Shown here piece by piece: positions 38,641 through 48,850 of a DNA stretch of 64,000 nucleotides. A model generated the notes under the pieces. It ran no database searches and was not told the DNA's origin. It was given only the letters and a program-made list of their open reading frames with translations. Source of the DNA: Brachionus rotundiformis (lineage: Eukaryota > Rotifera > Eurotatoria > Ploima > Brachionidae); the NCBI GenBank assembly GCA_016802295.1, contig JAESIW010000090.1:785815-849814 (forward strand), in the 5' to 3' direction. The translations under genes were made by a program, and so were the position numbers. How positions within the stretch are numbered: the stretch's first letter is position 1; each line of letters begins with the position of its first letter.

Positions 38641-38736
38641 TTATTTTTGACTATTGTTTAGACTTTATTCTTTTGAAATTATTTAGACAGTTTTTGGAAT
38701 CTTAGATTAATAAATTTTTTAATTTAAATAATCTAG

Positions 38737-39504
38737 ATCATGTTTATCAAAAATTTTGCTTGTTTTATTTTAAAACTTTTTGTTTCACTCTCATCATATC
38801 TCTTACAAATCAAATGCCTGCTCATTCAGAGTCAAATTTTTCCTCGCAGAAAAAATTTAATGAAGCTTCAAATGCTGTGGTTTGTGATGATTCCCAAAGA
38901 TGTGTAAGGCTAAAGGAATTTTTTTTATCAGATAATCATTCATTAAATTGTTTCGAATATTATCTTCCAATAATTTTCGCTGACAGGCAATTAGGATATT
39001 ATCCTCCAGAAGGAGGGATTATTTATAATAAGCAAAAATATCTTAATTTTTGTAAAAAGATAAAGAGGTAATTTTTTTTGATAATTTTCTTTACTAATTA
39101 TTTAATTTTAAAAGATTTACCTTAAATGAAAAATACATTATTACGGTAATTAGAGAATCGGTTTTTTTAAATGAAAGAAGAAATGCCGATGAAATAATCG
39201 AATGGCAATTATTTAAAAATAATGAATTTTTGTGTTGGTTTTATTATAAATTAGGTATTTATAATGAAGAAAATGATATTTTGCTAATGTTTGCAGCATT
39301 AAAGGTAAAAATCAATTCTAATTTTTAAATATTTTAAAGAATTCTTTTTTTAAGAATATTATTTTTTACATTGTAATCATTTCTGTACTAAGTAAAATCT
39401 TCATCAAAATAAGTTTTATCTACAAATGTTTAATGATTTTAACTGAAGAAACTAAATTGAAAGAAATTGCTAAAAATTCACCTAAAAAAAAGAAATCGAA
39501 ATAG
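38737..39504 (+). CDS. Uncharacterised single-pass membrane or secreted protein
   Basis: Three exons fit: from an AG at 38735-38736 to 39067, then 39115-39304 and 39355-39504 (stop TAG 39502-39504); introns of 47 and 50 bp. The start is unclear: no in-frame ATG precedes the hydrophobic stretch FYFKTFCFTLIISLTNQ, so an upstream exon is likely, or translation starts at the internal Met before PAHSES. The luminal part has paired cysteines (VVCDDSQRCVRL, LNCFEYYLP) and the last exon has a TM (NIIFYIVIISVLSKIFIKIS) and a Lys-rich tail (SPKKKKSK). The block around EWQLFKNNEFLCWFYYKLGI before the TM is faintly like the pre-TM region of CLCC1; this is speculative. Confidence 0.45.
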
Positions 39505-39692
39505 GTTGTGTTAAAGATTGAATTGAAATAAAAAATTTAATCAATAGATCATTTAAAATATTTTGTTTAGTTTTGTTTTGATTTCAGATTTTTTTAATGA
39601 TTGTACAAATAAATTATACTGATTATTTTTTTCTTTCATTATATGAAATTTTCTTTTTACAATTTTTCCTAGATAAAGATAATTTTTATTAA
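39505..39692. other. Spacer left of the Harbinger-like element
   Basis: AT-rich, no coding sequence. It may include the left terminal repeat of the following element, but I could not pair it with a right end. Confidence 0.4.
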
Positions 39693-40950
39693 ATGACTCA
39701 AAGAAAAATTCGAACAGTTGTTAAATCACATAATTATTGTTTTATTTGTAATCGAAAACGCCCAGAACGCATAAAGCCTGTTCGTATTTCAACTAACTTA
39801 ATTTTAAATGCATATAAAAAACATAGAATATTTATAAAAGAAGATTCTAGATGCTGTAGAAATCATCTAAATAATGAAGGGTTGATAAAAGAAGAATTAT
39901 TTAATAATATTCACACTCAGATGAAGCCTTATGACAATGCAATGATATCCATGTTAGATTTTTTAGAAAAAAGTAAAAAAAGTATGTTTGAAAAGTTTCA
40001 AGATATTGATTCATTAGAAGAATCGTTATGTCTGGAGATAACTGGGTGGACAAAAGTTCAGTTGATACGCTTCGCAGGATTCATCACAAAAATCAACAAT
40101 ACCAAAAATAGAACGAAAGAACAGCTCATAGCGCTTTACCGATTCTGGTTACGTACAGGAACTAACCAATCTATCATTGCGAAAATGTTTAATAAAAACA
40201 CAACGCAACAGCATATTAGTAAATACTCTTCCCAAATTAGAGAAGCAATTTATGAAGACTTCGTTCCAATTTTTCTTGGAACAGAAAAAAAACGGGAATT
40301 TTTCTGACCCATAACAACTTAATGGTTACTGAACTACTGGAATTAAATAATCAAGAACTAGTCATTATTTGTGATGGGACCTACACTCATATTGAAAAAA
40401 GTTTTAATAATGAAATGCAATATCGTACATGGAGTGTACAAAAATCTTCATCATTAATGAAACCATTTATCATTTGTTGCTCTGATGGTTACATTATTGA
40501 TTGCTATGGAGCCTTTGATGCAAATATTAACGATGCTTCTATTTTAAAATATATTTTGTCCAAAGATAATAATCTAACCAAAAATGTATTTCTTCCTGGT
40601 AAAACCAAGGTAATTCTTGACAGGGGTATTTAGTAATCTTAAAAAATAATATGATTGATAATTAATCTAAATAACACTAGGATTTCGGGACATTAAAGAA
40701 TATTTAAAAGAAGAGTTTCGAAGGCCAATAAAACAAAAATTGTGACCAAGGTAAATTTTTTAGTTCTAAATCGAATTTAATTTTATTTAATTTAGTGTCG
40801 CTTTATTATTGAGAAAAAGATACGCCATGCTGCCCTGATTCAAAATATGTATTCGAAATTGCAAGAAGGATAAAAAGAAAAGCTAACAATTTTTCAAATA
40901 AACTTGATTTTCTTTTATCAAAACAATTAGATACAAAATTAATTACCCCA
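39693..40950 (+). pseudogene. DDE_Tnp_4-type transposase
   Basis: The N-terminus has a Cys/His cluster (CFICNRKRP and CCRNHLNN) and a helical region with LCLEITGWTKVQLIRFAGFI. The frame breaks at an A8 run near 40,285-40,292 by one base and resumes with GIFLTHNNLMVTELL, then ICDGTYTHIEKSFN (first catalytic Asp), QYRTWSVQKSSSLMKPFIIC, CSDGYIIDCYGAFDANINDA (second Asp) and LDRG. A 54-bp intron (40,627-40,680) restores DRGFRDIKEYLKEEF. A further frameshift leads to IVTK and CRFIIEKKIRH, the family's VTKxRWxVE block. These are typical of the ISL2EU/IS4EU branch of PIF/Harbinger. Two frameshifts suggest it is dead. Confidence 0.8.
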
Positions 40951-41039
40951 ATTCAAATATCGAGTATAGTTGACTTTCCTATTCTTAGGAAAAAGAAAAT
41001 AAAAAATAAAATATTTCTTGGATCATATCAAAACAAGCT

Positions 41040-41700
41040 AATTCCTACATTAAAGATATTATAAATAATAAAACTGCATTTATAGTCAACAACAATATGC
41101 TAAAAAAGATAGCAAATGAAAGATCTATTAATGACTGTAGACGTCCTAAGACACTTGGTTTTGAACTAATTTCACGTCATAAACGTTCAAGAAAAAAAAA
41201 TAATAAAGAAGATTTAAACTATGTAAAACTATTTAGAAATACCTATAAGGTATTTATTCAATATATACCACGATTAAATAGATTAAAAGCTATACGAGGT
41301 TACTTGCTATTTTTTTCATTATTTTTATTCTAAATTTTGATTCTTATAAAGCTTTTATTAATAATTGTATGTCTGGTAACAAGACAGCTGGTTGCTGTAG
41401 TCATGTTGCGAGTGTAATCTATTTTCTTAGCTACTATAGGTTTCGTCTTTCGGGCGTTAAATTAAGAGGAGAACATTTAAACAAAATCACAATTGATCTT
41501 GAAAATAATCAGCTTCCAAACAATCCAATAAGTATACGTGGCAAAAGAAATAGAAAAGAAAGCTCAAGTGATTCTGATTTAACTTCAAGTGAATCAGATC
41601 AAAGTGATTTTGATAACCTATCTGATGGTTCAGGATTAGGTCCTGATTATGAAGCAATTTTGCAAAATAAAACAGTGCACTCAACCAAAATGAATTTGAA
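41040..41700 (+). pseudogene. SWIM zinc-finger region of the transposon protein
   Basis: Two open pieces (41,097-41,333 and 41,369-41,707) read ISRHKRSRKKNN, YKVFIQYIPRLN and then NNCMSGNKTAGCCSHVASVI, YFLSYYRFRL. The Cys spacing C-x7-CCSH matches the SWIM-type finger found downstream of DDE domains in this transposon class. A Ser/Asp-rich linker (SSSDSDLTSSESDQSDFDN) follows. The first Cys-X-Cys pair is incomplete (only one Cys), and about 35 bp between the two pieces is out of frame. Confidence 0.65.
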
Positions 41701-42516
41701 AAATTGAAAAAACATCTTCCGAGTTGGGATTCATTTATAGAATTCAAAGGAAAATCTGAAGTCTATGTTTCAAATACAAGTTCAATTAATTATTTCCTAC
41801 TAGCGTTTTGGTTAATAAATACCAGAAATCCAAATATTATTAGTGAATTGCCAACAAATGAGGCAAAATCAATATTAACAGAGATAATAAGTTTGATCGA
41901 AAAAAATAATTGGAATAAAGCAATAGAATTTTGGATTGTAAAGATAATGAAAAATGAAATATATGCAAATATATCAGAACAATTTACTCATATTGCAATA
42001 GATGGTATGGAAAAGGAACTTTTTCTAGATTTTTTAAAAGATTTTCAAAAACATCGAATAATCAAAAAGTGCAATATTAGATGTAATTTAAATGAAACGA
42101 CTATAAAAGATATATCTTATGATATTTTTTTTAAAAAAACAAATAATAAAATTAATTTATTTACTCAGAGTTTAAAAAAATGCACAAAGTGTTTTTATGA
42201 ATCATATGCTGACATTAAATTTTTTAATCGTCCGTCATTTTTGTTTATTCAATCCTTTCAAAAAAATATTTATTTAGATGACCTCCCAGGTGAGATATCA
42301 TTTGATAATAATCGGTATCGGTTTTTATGCTCAACTTTGAAAAAACCTGGTCATATTGTTGGAATTTTTAAAATTGAACATAATCTTTGCGTTGTTGATG
42401 ACATTTATCAAAGCATTAAAATCTTGGGTCAAAATGAACTAAAAAAGAACAAAAATAAGGTAAATTACTATTATAATAAGATAACAACAAATGTTTCTCT
42501 ATATTATATAGTTTAG
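41690..42516 (+). CDS. Transposon-encoded C19/USP-like peptidase-like domain
   Basis: A 270-codon open frame (from 41704, upstream residues NEFEKLKKHL) continues the element after a frameshift. The start reads LPSWDSFIEF and NTSSINYFLLAFWLI; in related transposon proteins a Cys is expected at the NTC/S-xIDYFL position. The middle has a CTKC pair. The end has FNRPSFLFIQSFQ, IYLDDLPGEI and KPGHIVGIFKIEHNLCVVDD. The last is laid out like the His box of ubiquitin-specific peptidases (GHY...W...DD). If the fold is right, the Cys is replaced by Ser, so the domain would be inactive. Family assignment is by motif layout only. Confidence 0.45.
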
Positions 42517-42610
42517 AATTATAATATATTTGTTTTTTTAAAGAGTTGATTGTGAATAAAAGATTTTTTTATCAAAAATAAGTTTAATTTATTTTTCAAA
42601 TTTACAATTG

Positions 42611-42770
42611 TAACCAAAGAATACCGTATGTGCAAAATTGGTATTCTAATACGAAAACAAAACACTTCTACCGGCATCTTGTCGAGTTAAAAAAAAAATT
42701 AAATAAAGATAAATTAGATATTTTTACAAGGCTAAATCAATACATAAAGATAATTGAAAAAAAGAACTAA
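42611..42770 (+). other. Short open stretch, unassigned
   Basis: Frame ending in TAA at 42768-42770 reads QRIPYVQNWYSNTKTKHFYR, then HLVELKKKLN. It looks like the last exon of some protein or the C-terminus of the neighbouring transposon protein. No start and no family. Confidence 0.25.
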
Positions 42771-42793
42771 TTAAAGGTGAAAATAGTCAAAAT

Positions 42794-44269
42794 TAGTAGA
42801 CTTCTTGTGTTTTGGTAGAATCTACTTCATTATTTATTGATGACATAAAATATTTTTCCATTATGCTTCCATTTTCATAAGGGCTAGCTTGATGTTCTTC
42901 TGACTAGAATAAAAATTTTAAGTAAAGAATTAAATTTTATTTTTAATCAAAAACCTTAAAGCTATCATCACTAGTAATCTGGTCATCATGTATAGTCACA
43001 CCATCTAAATGTATCTAGAATATTTTTTTTTAATGAGACTAGAAAATGATTAAAAATTAAGAAATATATAAACCTTCAATACATTTGATTGATTTGGAAC
43101 TCTATGAAAAGATCTCTTATCAGAAAATATCTAATAAATAACAAATAATTTTAAAAATTAAATTTTAAACTTTTCAGTAATAACCTTTTCATTTTCAATA
43201 TAACATTGAGTTTGAGTTTCTTTATTTTTAATCAACATATTTAAAAGATTTTCGTTTGTTCTGACAATCTAAAACAATTAATAGAATTAATCGTACATAG
43301 GCAAAATTCATTTAAAATTTTTCAAAATCAAGTCATTTGACTAAATTTTATGCAAGAACTCTTTTTATCTTTTTTAAGAAATTTAACTATAAAGATAACA
43401 ATTCAATTTCTAATACAGCAATTCTTACCAAAGACACTATAAGTTCTTGTATCAGCGTTCGTAATCGGTACAAGAATCGTCAAAGTCTTGGAATTATTTC
43501 CATATGTCATGCAGTATACATTTTTCTCAATTTTAAAATCTTGTCTCAGGTTGGTCTGGCCAGCATGGCACTAAAAGGTCTGACCAAACTCAACCTAGCG
43601 TCGTGCAAAATGGCCTTTTTTATGTTTTTAACAACAACTGCCTACAATATTTGTCACCAATTATATGTTTGGTTATTGGTCACTTTAATTCATAAAAAAA
43701 GAATTGTTGACTTGGAAGACAATTTTAGTGACGATGAAAGCTATGACAAGTACCAAGACAGATCTCTAGTGTCATTTATGATTCCTCTTTTACCGGTTTA
43801 ACAAATTATCAGAACCAGACTAGTCAGGAATAGAAATTGTAAAATAAAAATTTTTTTTTTTCCTTTCTTTATGTTTTTTTTGCCTTATCACATCCTTGAG
43901 GAAATTTTAATTATTATAATCAAAAAAATAATAATATAAATCAGATATTGAAGCTCTTGAAATACTTTTTTAGAATAAAAAAGACATTTGAACTTACATT
44001 TACATCAAGTTGTGTTTTTGAAAGAGCCATTTTTAAACAACAAAAAAAATAACAGGCAAAAAACAAAAAAAATGTAAAATAAAAAAAATCTTTTATTTGA
44101 ACAAACTGAATATCAAATTCATATCTAATTGTCCCAATGGTTCGAAAGTCTGTCAAATTAGAAGTTTCATTGCTTACTTCGATTTTCTGACTTATTTCAT
44201 ATCTAAGTGGTGAACTTGTAGTGGAAATTGACCAGAAGTCGCTAACAAAATTGCTAAAACTACTAGGCA
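42794..44269 (-). CDS. Single-pass membrane protein, 3' part
   Basis: Five exons join on the minus strand. The first (after an AG at about 44,270) has an ectodomain piece with SNETSNLTDF (N-glycosylation sites), then a TM segment (FFYFTFFLFFACYFFCCLKM) and LSKTQLDVN. A GT at 43,998 begins a ~720-bp intron, long for this window. Then follow exons with IVRTNENLLNMLIKNKETQT, IFSDKRSFHRVPNQSNVL, IHLDGVTIHDDQITSDDSF and SEEHQASPYENGSIMEKYF, ending in stop 42796-42794. Intervening introns are about 50-70 bp. Layout: extracellular N-part, one TM, short cytoplasmic tail with Ser/Asp-rich segments, as in a type I receptor. Upstream exons may have been separated by the LINE inserted to the right. Family not recognised. 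Confidence 0.5.
43337..43801 (+). CDS. ORF of 154 codons inside an intron of the opposite-strand gene
   Basis: An unusually long open frame for this composition, with GC-rich patches (43,545-43,615). It reads LASMALKGLTKLNLASCKMA and ends DLEDNFSDDESYDKYQDRSL. It lies wholly within the 720-bp intron of the minus-strand membrane gene. It could be a transposon scrap or a nested gene; no family was recognised. Confidence 0.25.
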   Translation: MTKFYARTLFIFFKKFNYKDNNSISNTAILTKDTISSCISVRNRYKNRQSLGIISICHAVYIFLNFKILSQVGLASMALKGLTKLNLASCKMAFFMFLTTTAYNICHQLYVWLLVTLIHKKRIVDLEDNFSDDESYDKYQDRSLVSFMIPLLPV

Positions 44270-44279
44270 CTAAGATAAA

Positions 44280-44614
44280 GAAAAAAAATAATATTAAATT
44301 AATTAATTAAGTTATTATTTTAATATTAATATAACATTAGATTTTAAATATCAACCCTTTAAAAAAGATGAGCCAAAATAGAAATAATAATTTTGATGAA
44401 GCTAACTTAAAAAAGATACAATAGTTAAAAATAAAAGCATTTTAAAATTTTTTTTATTCAAGTGCTTATTTATATTATTCATTGTAAAGTGATGTTTTGA
44501 TTTTGAATAAATGAAATCTTATTTAATGTATATTTTTTATTATGAAAATTAGAATTTTTCTTTAGTTAACTTTTTTATGTTTTTGATTTTATCAACGGAT
44601 AGAGATATTATAGT
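44280..44614. other. Spacer between the membrane gene and the LINE
   Basis: AT-rich. Only a tiny plus-strand frame beginning MSQNRNNNFDEANLKK at 44,368 is visible; not considered a gene. Confidence 0.4.
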
Positions 44615-44822
44615 AAAAATTTGTTAAGTTAACTTTGTTTGAATATTCGAATCATAATTTCCGAAATTCTTGGCAAATTTGGCAAATTACCTGAATTAAT
44701 TTAATTTTGCTGAAAGCCCATTAAAAAACCTCTTAAATGATGTATTAAAAATTGAATTGTATAACCTAGTTCATAAATTATTTAAGGGCCAAAATTCAAT
44801 GCAAATAGAGTATTGTTCTTTG
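44615..44822 (+). repeat. Inverted copy of the 36.5-kb segment
   Basis: The segment is the reverse complement of about 36,520-36,750, with the best match from CCGAAATTCTTGGCAAA to GTATTGTTCTTTG. The 36.6-kb copy has an extra ~27-bp internal duplication (AAATTAAATT...TAGC). The two copies are 8 kb apart. Both adjoin LINE-like material, so it is probably a LINE untranslated region. Confidence 0.7.
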
Positions 44823-44849
44823 TGATTGTGATTTGTCGAGCTCAATCAT

Positions 44850-46260
44850 TATTTGCTTTTCCTAGATCTTGCAAGTGTGTCTGAGATGGTGATTGGTCTG
44901 ATGTTATTAGTATCGTTTTTTGCCTTCGTATCATCTTTGACAACAAGTGATATCTTTCCAATATTTAGAAAATTTAGGATTTTCCCGCTATTAATTAATT
45001 TTTCCATTAAGGTTGCCACTAGTTCAATTAGCCAGTTCATAAAGCTGATTGTTGACATCACCAAAGCCAATCGATTTGTTGTTGATCGGTAAATTTTTGA
45101 TTTTTTTAATCACATCCTTTCTGTTAATTACTCCTCGTTCTTTATTTGCATGTACTATTTTTTTCTCGTAGTCCAATACTTGCTCTATCAGTTCATCTTG
45201 ATTTTCAGATTCATTTGTTATTTTTTATTAAAGTTCTCGTGAAACAGCGTTTTCAGTTTATCAATCTCTATATCAAATTTCGTCTTTTTTTTCTTTTACT
45301 ATTGATTAGTTTCCAGAATTTATCAGCTTCATCACAATTGTTCAACAGTTTAACAAATCTCTTCTCAGACTCACTTAGCTTTTCCTTTGTATATTACGAA
45401 AGTCTTTTTTTAGTCTCTTGTACCTGATTTTGCTGTTAGTATCTTTGTAATTGCTTGCTTTGTAGATACACAGTTGGTATTTCATCTAGGAGTGAATCTT
45501 TTCGAAGCTCTCGTCCCACCATTCGCATAAAGCTGCTTTTTTGATATTTTTGATTTGATTTGAAGCATCGAGCTGTGAAGGGCGTCGATAGTCTCATTCA
45601 GTAGAGATTTGTCTACTAATCCATTTGCGCCATTTAGTTTTTCGATTAATTTATTGGTTTTTATTACCATTTCTAGTAAGTTTTCATATTCCATTCTAAC
45701 ATTCATATCATTCTAATTTATCTTTTAGATTCTTTTTCGTTTTGTCTCTTTTTTCCAGTTTTTTTTTATTTTAAGTTCACTTACAAGTGATACATGATCA
45801 CTGAGGTTTATTGGATCCGTTGGTATTTTATCACATTTTGTACGATGTCTACCAAATTTTTTAGATGATAGTTCGTTAATTTTTTTATGTTCAAGTTTGA
45901 ATTCGTTCGAGTTGTCATTAGCAGTTAGGTAAACCCCAGTAATTGTCAAGCTCTCAATTTCCAATGTCGTTATACGCTTATTAATGAATTTTTTATTTAT
46001 TCTTTCATCATAATTTCTTTTTACTAGCCAGCCTATTCCACCATACGGCCGTCGATATCCTCTTTAATTTTCCATACCTAATTTCATATTAATTTTTGCA
46101 TTTTCAAATAGGTCTCCCTGAAGTTCTTCTTCTTTTTTTAGCCATGTTTCACATAAAAAAATTAAGTCACTTTCTGTCTTAAGTTTTTGGATATATATGA
46201 AATTAGATTTTATATTTTTACAGTTAAAGCTTGCTATTTTAACATTAAGTCAGTCTACTT
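44850..46260 (-). pseudogene. LINE ORF2: AP-endonuclease and start of reverse transcriptase
   Basis: The endonuclease domain reads VKIASFNCKNIKSNFIYIQK, LIFLCETWLKKEEEL, PYGGIGWLVKRNYDERI, TITGVYLTANDNSNEF and ends at PINLSDHVSLVSEL (the SDH box). The linker has WWDESFEKIHS in a shifted frame. The RT begins with LINSGKILNFLNIGKISLVV and NNIRPITISDTLA, the RT0/RT1 region. The polymerase FADD box is absent. Related to the APE class of LINEs; clade not determined. Confidence 0.75.
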
Positions 46261-46489
46261 TATTTCTGTTATTGATTGTTGAGCTCAATATTTCTTCATT
46301 TGAATTTCTATTGATATGCTCTACTTCATTGTTTTGTTCTATTTCTAGTTCAATTAGGTTCTCTTCTTGATTCTTATTCTCTTGGTCATAGTCTTTTTCA
46401 CTTCTTCGCTCGTTATATCTTTTCTTAGTTTTCTTTTTTCACCTCTTCTCTTTTTTTCAATTTTCTTTATCATGTGTGTTTTTTTATGT

Positions 46490-47230
46490 GTCTCTCTTTC
46501 CCTTTTAATTCGTCACTAAAGTGTCCAATATATTCGACAATCTCATCAAGACATTTCTTAACTCGCTTAACTGCAATATTCTCATTTGTTTTTTTGAATT
46601 CTTTAATTATTTTTTTTCCCTGTTGTTTGTTCTTGCTGTTTTAATATCTCTGCGTAAGTTTTACCAATATTTTTGTTGAGATTACTTTAATATTTTTGGA
46701 AGACTGGACTTTTACGACTATTTCCAGTGTGTTCAGTACTATTGCAATTGGCACACATTATATGATTATTTTTATTTTCTAAGATTTTTATCTTAGAGGT
46801 ACTGTATTCATGATCTCCGGGGCAGAGTATACATCGAAATTGTCCTTGACAGTGTTTTGCAATATGACCTGGTTTTGAGCAACGATAGCAAACAATTGTT
46901 TTTTGTACATATTCTTCTACTGTGAAGTGCCTATTGTGGAAGAAGAAACTATTTTTAAGTAAGTTTTTTAAGTAAGTATATATGTTCTTCCTCATTTTCA
47001 GTACAGGCTTTGATCAACGTGGTTCTTTGTTTTTCTCTATTTAGTATTCTTTTTAAGCTCTTTATTCCATATTCTTTTTCTAATTCATCTAATATCTCAT
47101 TTTCCTCTAGGTTTCGTCTCATTCCTCTTATGATTAAGTAGAACCTTTTTTTCTTTAGATTCGTTTCTTGATTTTCGCAAAATGTAAGTCCTCCTTCAAA
47201 TGCTTCTATTGGCCATTCTCTAATTATTAT
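46490..47230 (-). pseudogene. LINE ORF1 protein with RRM-like region and CCHC knuckles
   Basis: Frames joined across a frameshift read IREWPIEAFEGGLTF, KKRFYLIIRGMRRNLEENEI, LKRILNREKQRTTLIKA and then three knuckles: CYRCSKPGHIAKHC, CILCPGDHEY and CANCNSTEHTGNSRK. This is the standard ORF1 layout of jockey/CR1/I-type LINEs: RNA-binding fold followed by zinc knuckles. A basic C-terminal part follows (EFKKTNENIAVKRVKKCLDE). In the second and third knuckles the last Cys is changed to Ser or lost. Confidence 0.75.
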
Positions 47231-48129
47231 TTAATCATTTTCGTTTGTGGTCAGCATTACCAGTTGGTTTTTATCGTTCACGTATAAAGCCTTAGTCAAA
47301 TGCCAAACTACAAGCAGCAACAACAATACCAGCTTCAATACCAGAAATACATCTAGAACCAATACCACAAAAAGAAACTCGCGCAGACAGAAAAACAACA
47401 GGAAGAAGGAGGAAGAAGAACAAAGTGAAAAAGAAGAGATTGAGGACAAGAAAAAGAGAGAAAAACGAATAAATTATGACACAAATCAAAGAAATAGAAA
47501 AGAGAGTGGAAACTATGAAAAAGATAAGTTGAAAAGGAAAAGACAAAAAGACAAGTTTTTAGATCAGTATTTAAAGGCCCAAAAATGTATTTGTACTAAG
47601 AGATGTTTATTCCATCCGAAAATACTTAATTTTTTTGACGTAATATTGCTAGAAGCTATTGTTTCTATTATAGATTTCTCTGTAATAGAACTGAGGTTGT
47701 TTATTTCCCTCTTGTTATCATAATCTTTTTGTCTTGTGATTTTACTCTCGTTCTTATGCTGTGTTCCTCTTTCTTTTGAGTTGTTTATGTCGGAACTTCT
47801 CTTGTACGAAGACTTTCGATTTCTCGAGGGGGCTCGAGATCTATTATTATCGTCTGTTCCACTGTCGGACGGATAGTGGTTCATTAATTTGAAGGTTTTA
47901 GTCAATTAAGATTAAATTTAAATTTCTTAATTTCAAAATTTTTAATTAATAATTATTAAAAATGATGGTATTGTTTTCAATAAAAAGGGTTTATCTGTAT
48001 CCTCTCTAAAGTCGTTTATTTTGATTTTTAAAATGATTCAGTATTTCTGATAAAATTTCCAAGCAAGTTAATTTATTAATTTAAGTAGGCCATTTAAATT
48101 CGACATCCGAAATAATTAGATTAGTTCAT

Positions 48130-48282
48130 CATTGATTTCGTTGCTTAGAGGGAGTAAGCTGATACCCGACTTATTCTCTGTGAGGCACAGTCTTTCTGAG
48201 GTTGACTCAGAGCAAGCTACACCCAAAAATGTGGAAGTAGTTGTATGTGTAGATGAAGGTGAATCTTTCTACAACTAATTTT
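48130..48282 (+). other. Short open piece left of the Tc1-like element
   Basis: A frame reading SKLIPDLFSVRHSLSEVDSE followed by VVVCVDEGESF. It may be the upstream part of the decayed plus-strand transposase that resumes at about 51,090, split by the Tc1-like insertion. Not assigned. Confidence 0.25.
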
Positions 48283-48307
48283 GTTTAAAATGTACTTGAC
48301 TTAACTA

Positions 48308-48426
48308 CAGTAGTTTTATTAGCTATGAAACAAAAAAAGCACGTTCTTGAATACACGTTCTTTTTTTTGAACGGTATAAAAGCCGTTCATTTTTAAAAAA
48401 TTTAATTAAATTTAGAAAAAAAATAC
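48308..48426 (+). repeat. Left terminal inverted repeat
   Basis: Pairs with 50,976-51,080. Contains GAACGGTATAAAAGCCGTTC (48,371-48,390), a 6-bp stem with TATAAAAG in the loop. Confidence 0.88.
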
Positions 48427-48622
48427 GTTCCATACTCCCTCCAAGACCCGTTCCAGTTCCTAACACCGTTCAAGTTCCAATCAACGTTCCATACTGCGTT
48501 CCCGACCCGAACCAGTTCCTTACACTGTTCCAAACTCCGTTCCCGACCCGTTAAATTCCCATCACCGTTCAAAACTCCGTTCCCGACCCGTTCCAGTTCC
48601 AATCACCGTTCCCGATCAATTC
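48427..48622 (+). repeat. Left GTTCC array
   Basis: About ten degenerate units built on CCGTTCC, CCCGACCCGTTCC and AGTTCCAATCACCGTTC. GC-rich against the background. The right end carries the same units in inverse orientation. Confidence 0.8.
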
Positions 48623-48850
48623 CTAATATTTTTCTTTATTAAAAATTTCCTATTTAAAATTTCATTTAATTGAAAGATTTTTTTGTTAATTTTTTTTATT
48701 TAAAAATAAAATTCTAATTTAATATTTATTTTAATTAACGGCGTAATTCCACATACTCTTCCAATCTAGGACTCTTTTTAGAATGCATTCATTCTCAAAA
48801 TTACCTTTTTAAAAAATTTTTAGTCAAAATTTCTGAAAAAATTTATTTAT

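Larger units (their letters stand above)
39693..42516 (+). mobile_element. PIF/Harbinger-like (ISL2EU-type) DNA transposon body
   Basis: The interval holds, on one strand and in one order, a DDE transposase with an N-terminal zinc-binding region, a SWIM zinc finger region and a C-terminal peptidase-like region. All three are interrupted by frameshifts or short introns. The order fits a single long ancestral protein. Terminal repeats and target duplication were not found. Confidence 0.7.
44850..47905 (-). mobile_element. Non-LTR retrotransposon (LINE) lacking most of its reverse transcriptase
   Basis: Minus strand, in order: a possible N-terminal stretch (47,905-47,570), ORF1 with zinc knuckles (47,230-46,490), an AP-endonuclease domain (46,260-45,760) and the start of the reverse transcriptase (about 45,070-44,850). 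The sequence breaks off within the RT at SDTLARSRKSK and abuts the inverted repeat copy. Loss of the 3' side is unusual because LINEs normally lose their 5' side. Many stops and frameshifts. Confidence 0.75.

Noticed and set aside
47231..47723. Overlapping ORFs on both strands over a purine-rich stretch
   Set aside because: Low-complexity AAG/GAA sequence inside the LINE gives open frames in several phases; only the LINE reading has family motifs.
48402..48602. Minus-strand ORF rich in Gly/Asn/Trp
   Set aside because: It is a translation of the GTTCC array of the Tc1-like element, not a protein.
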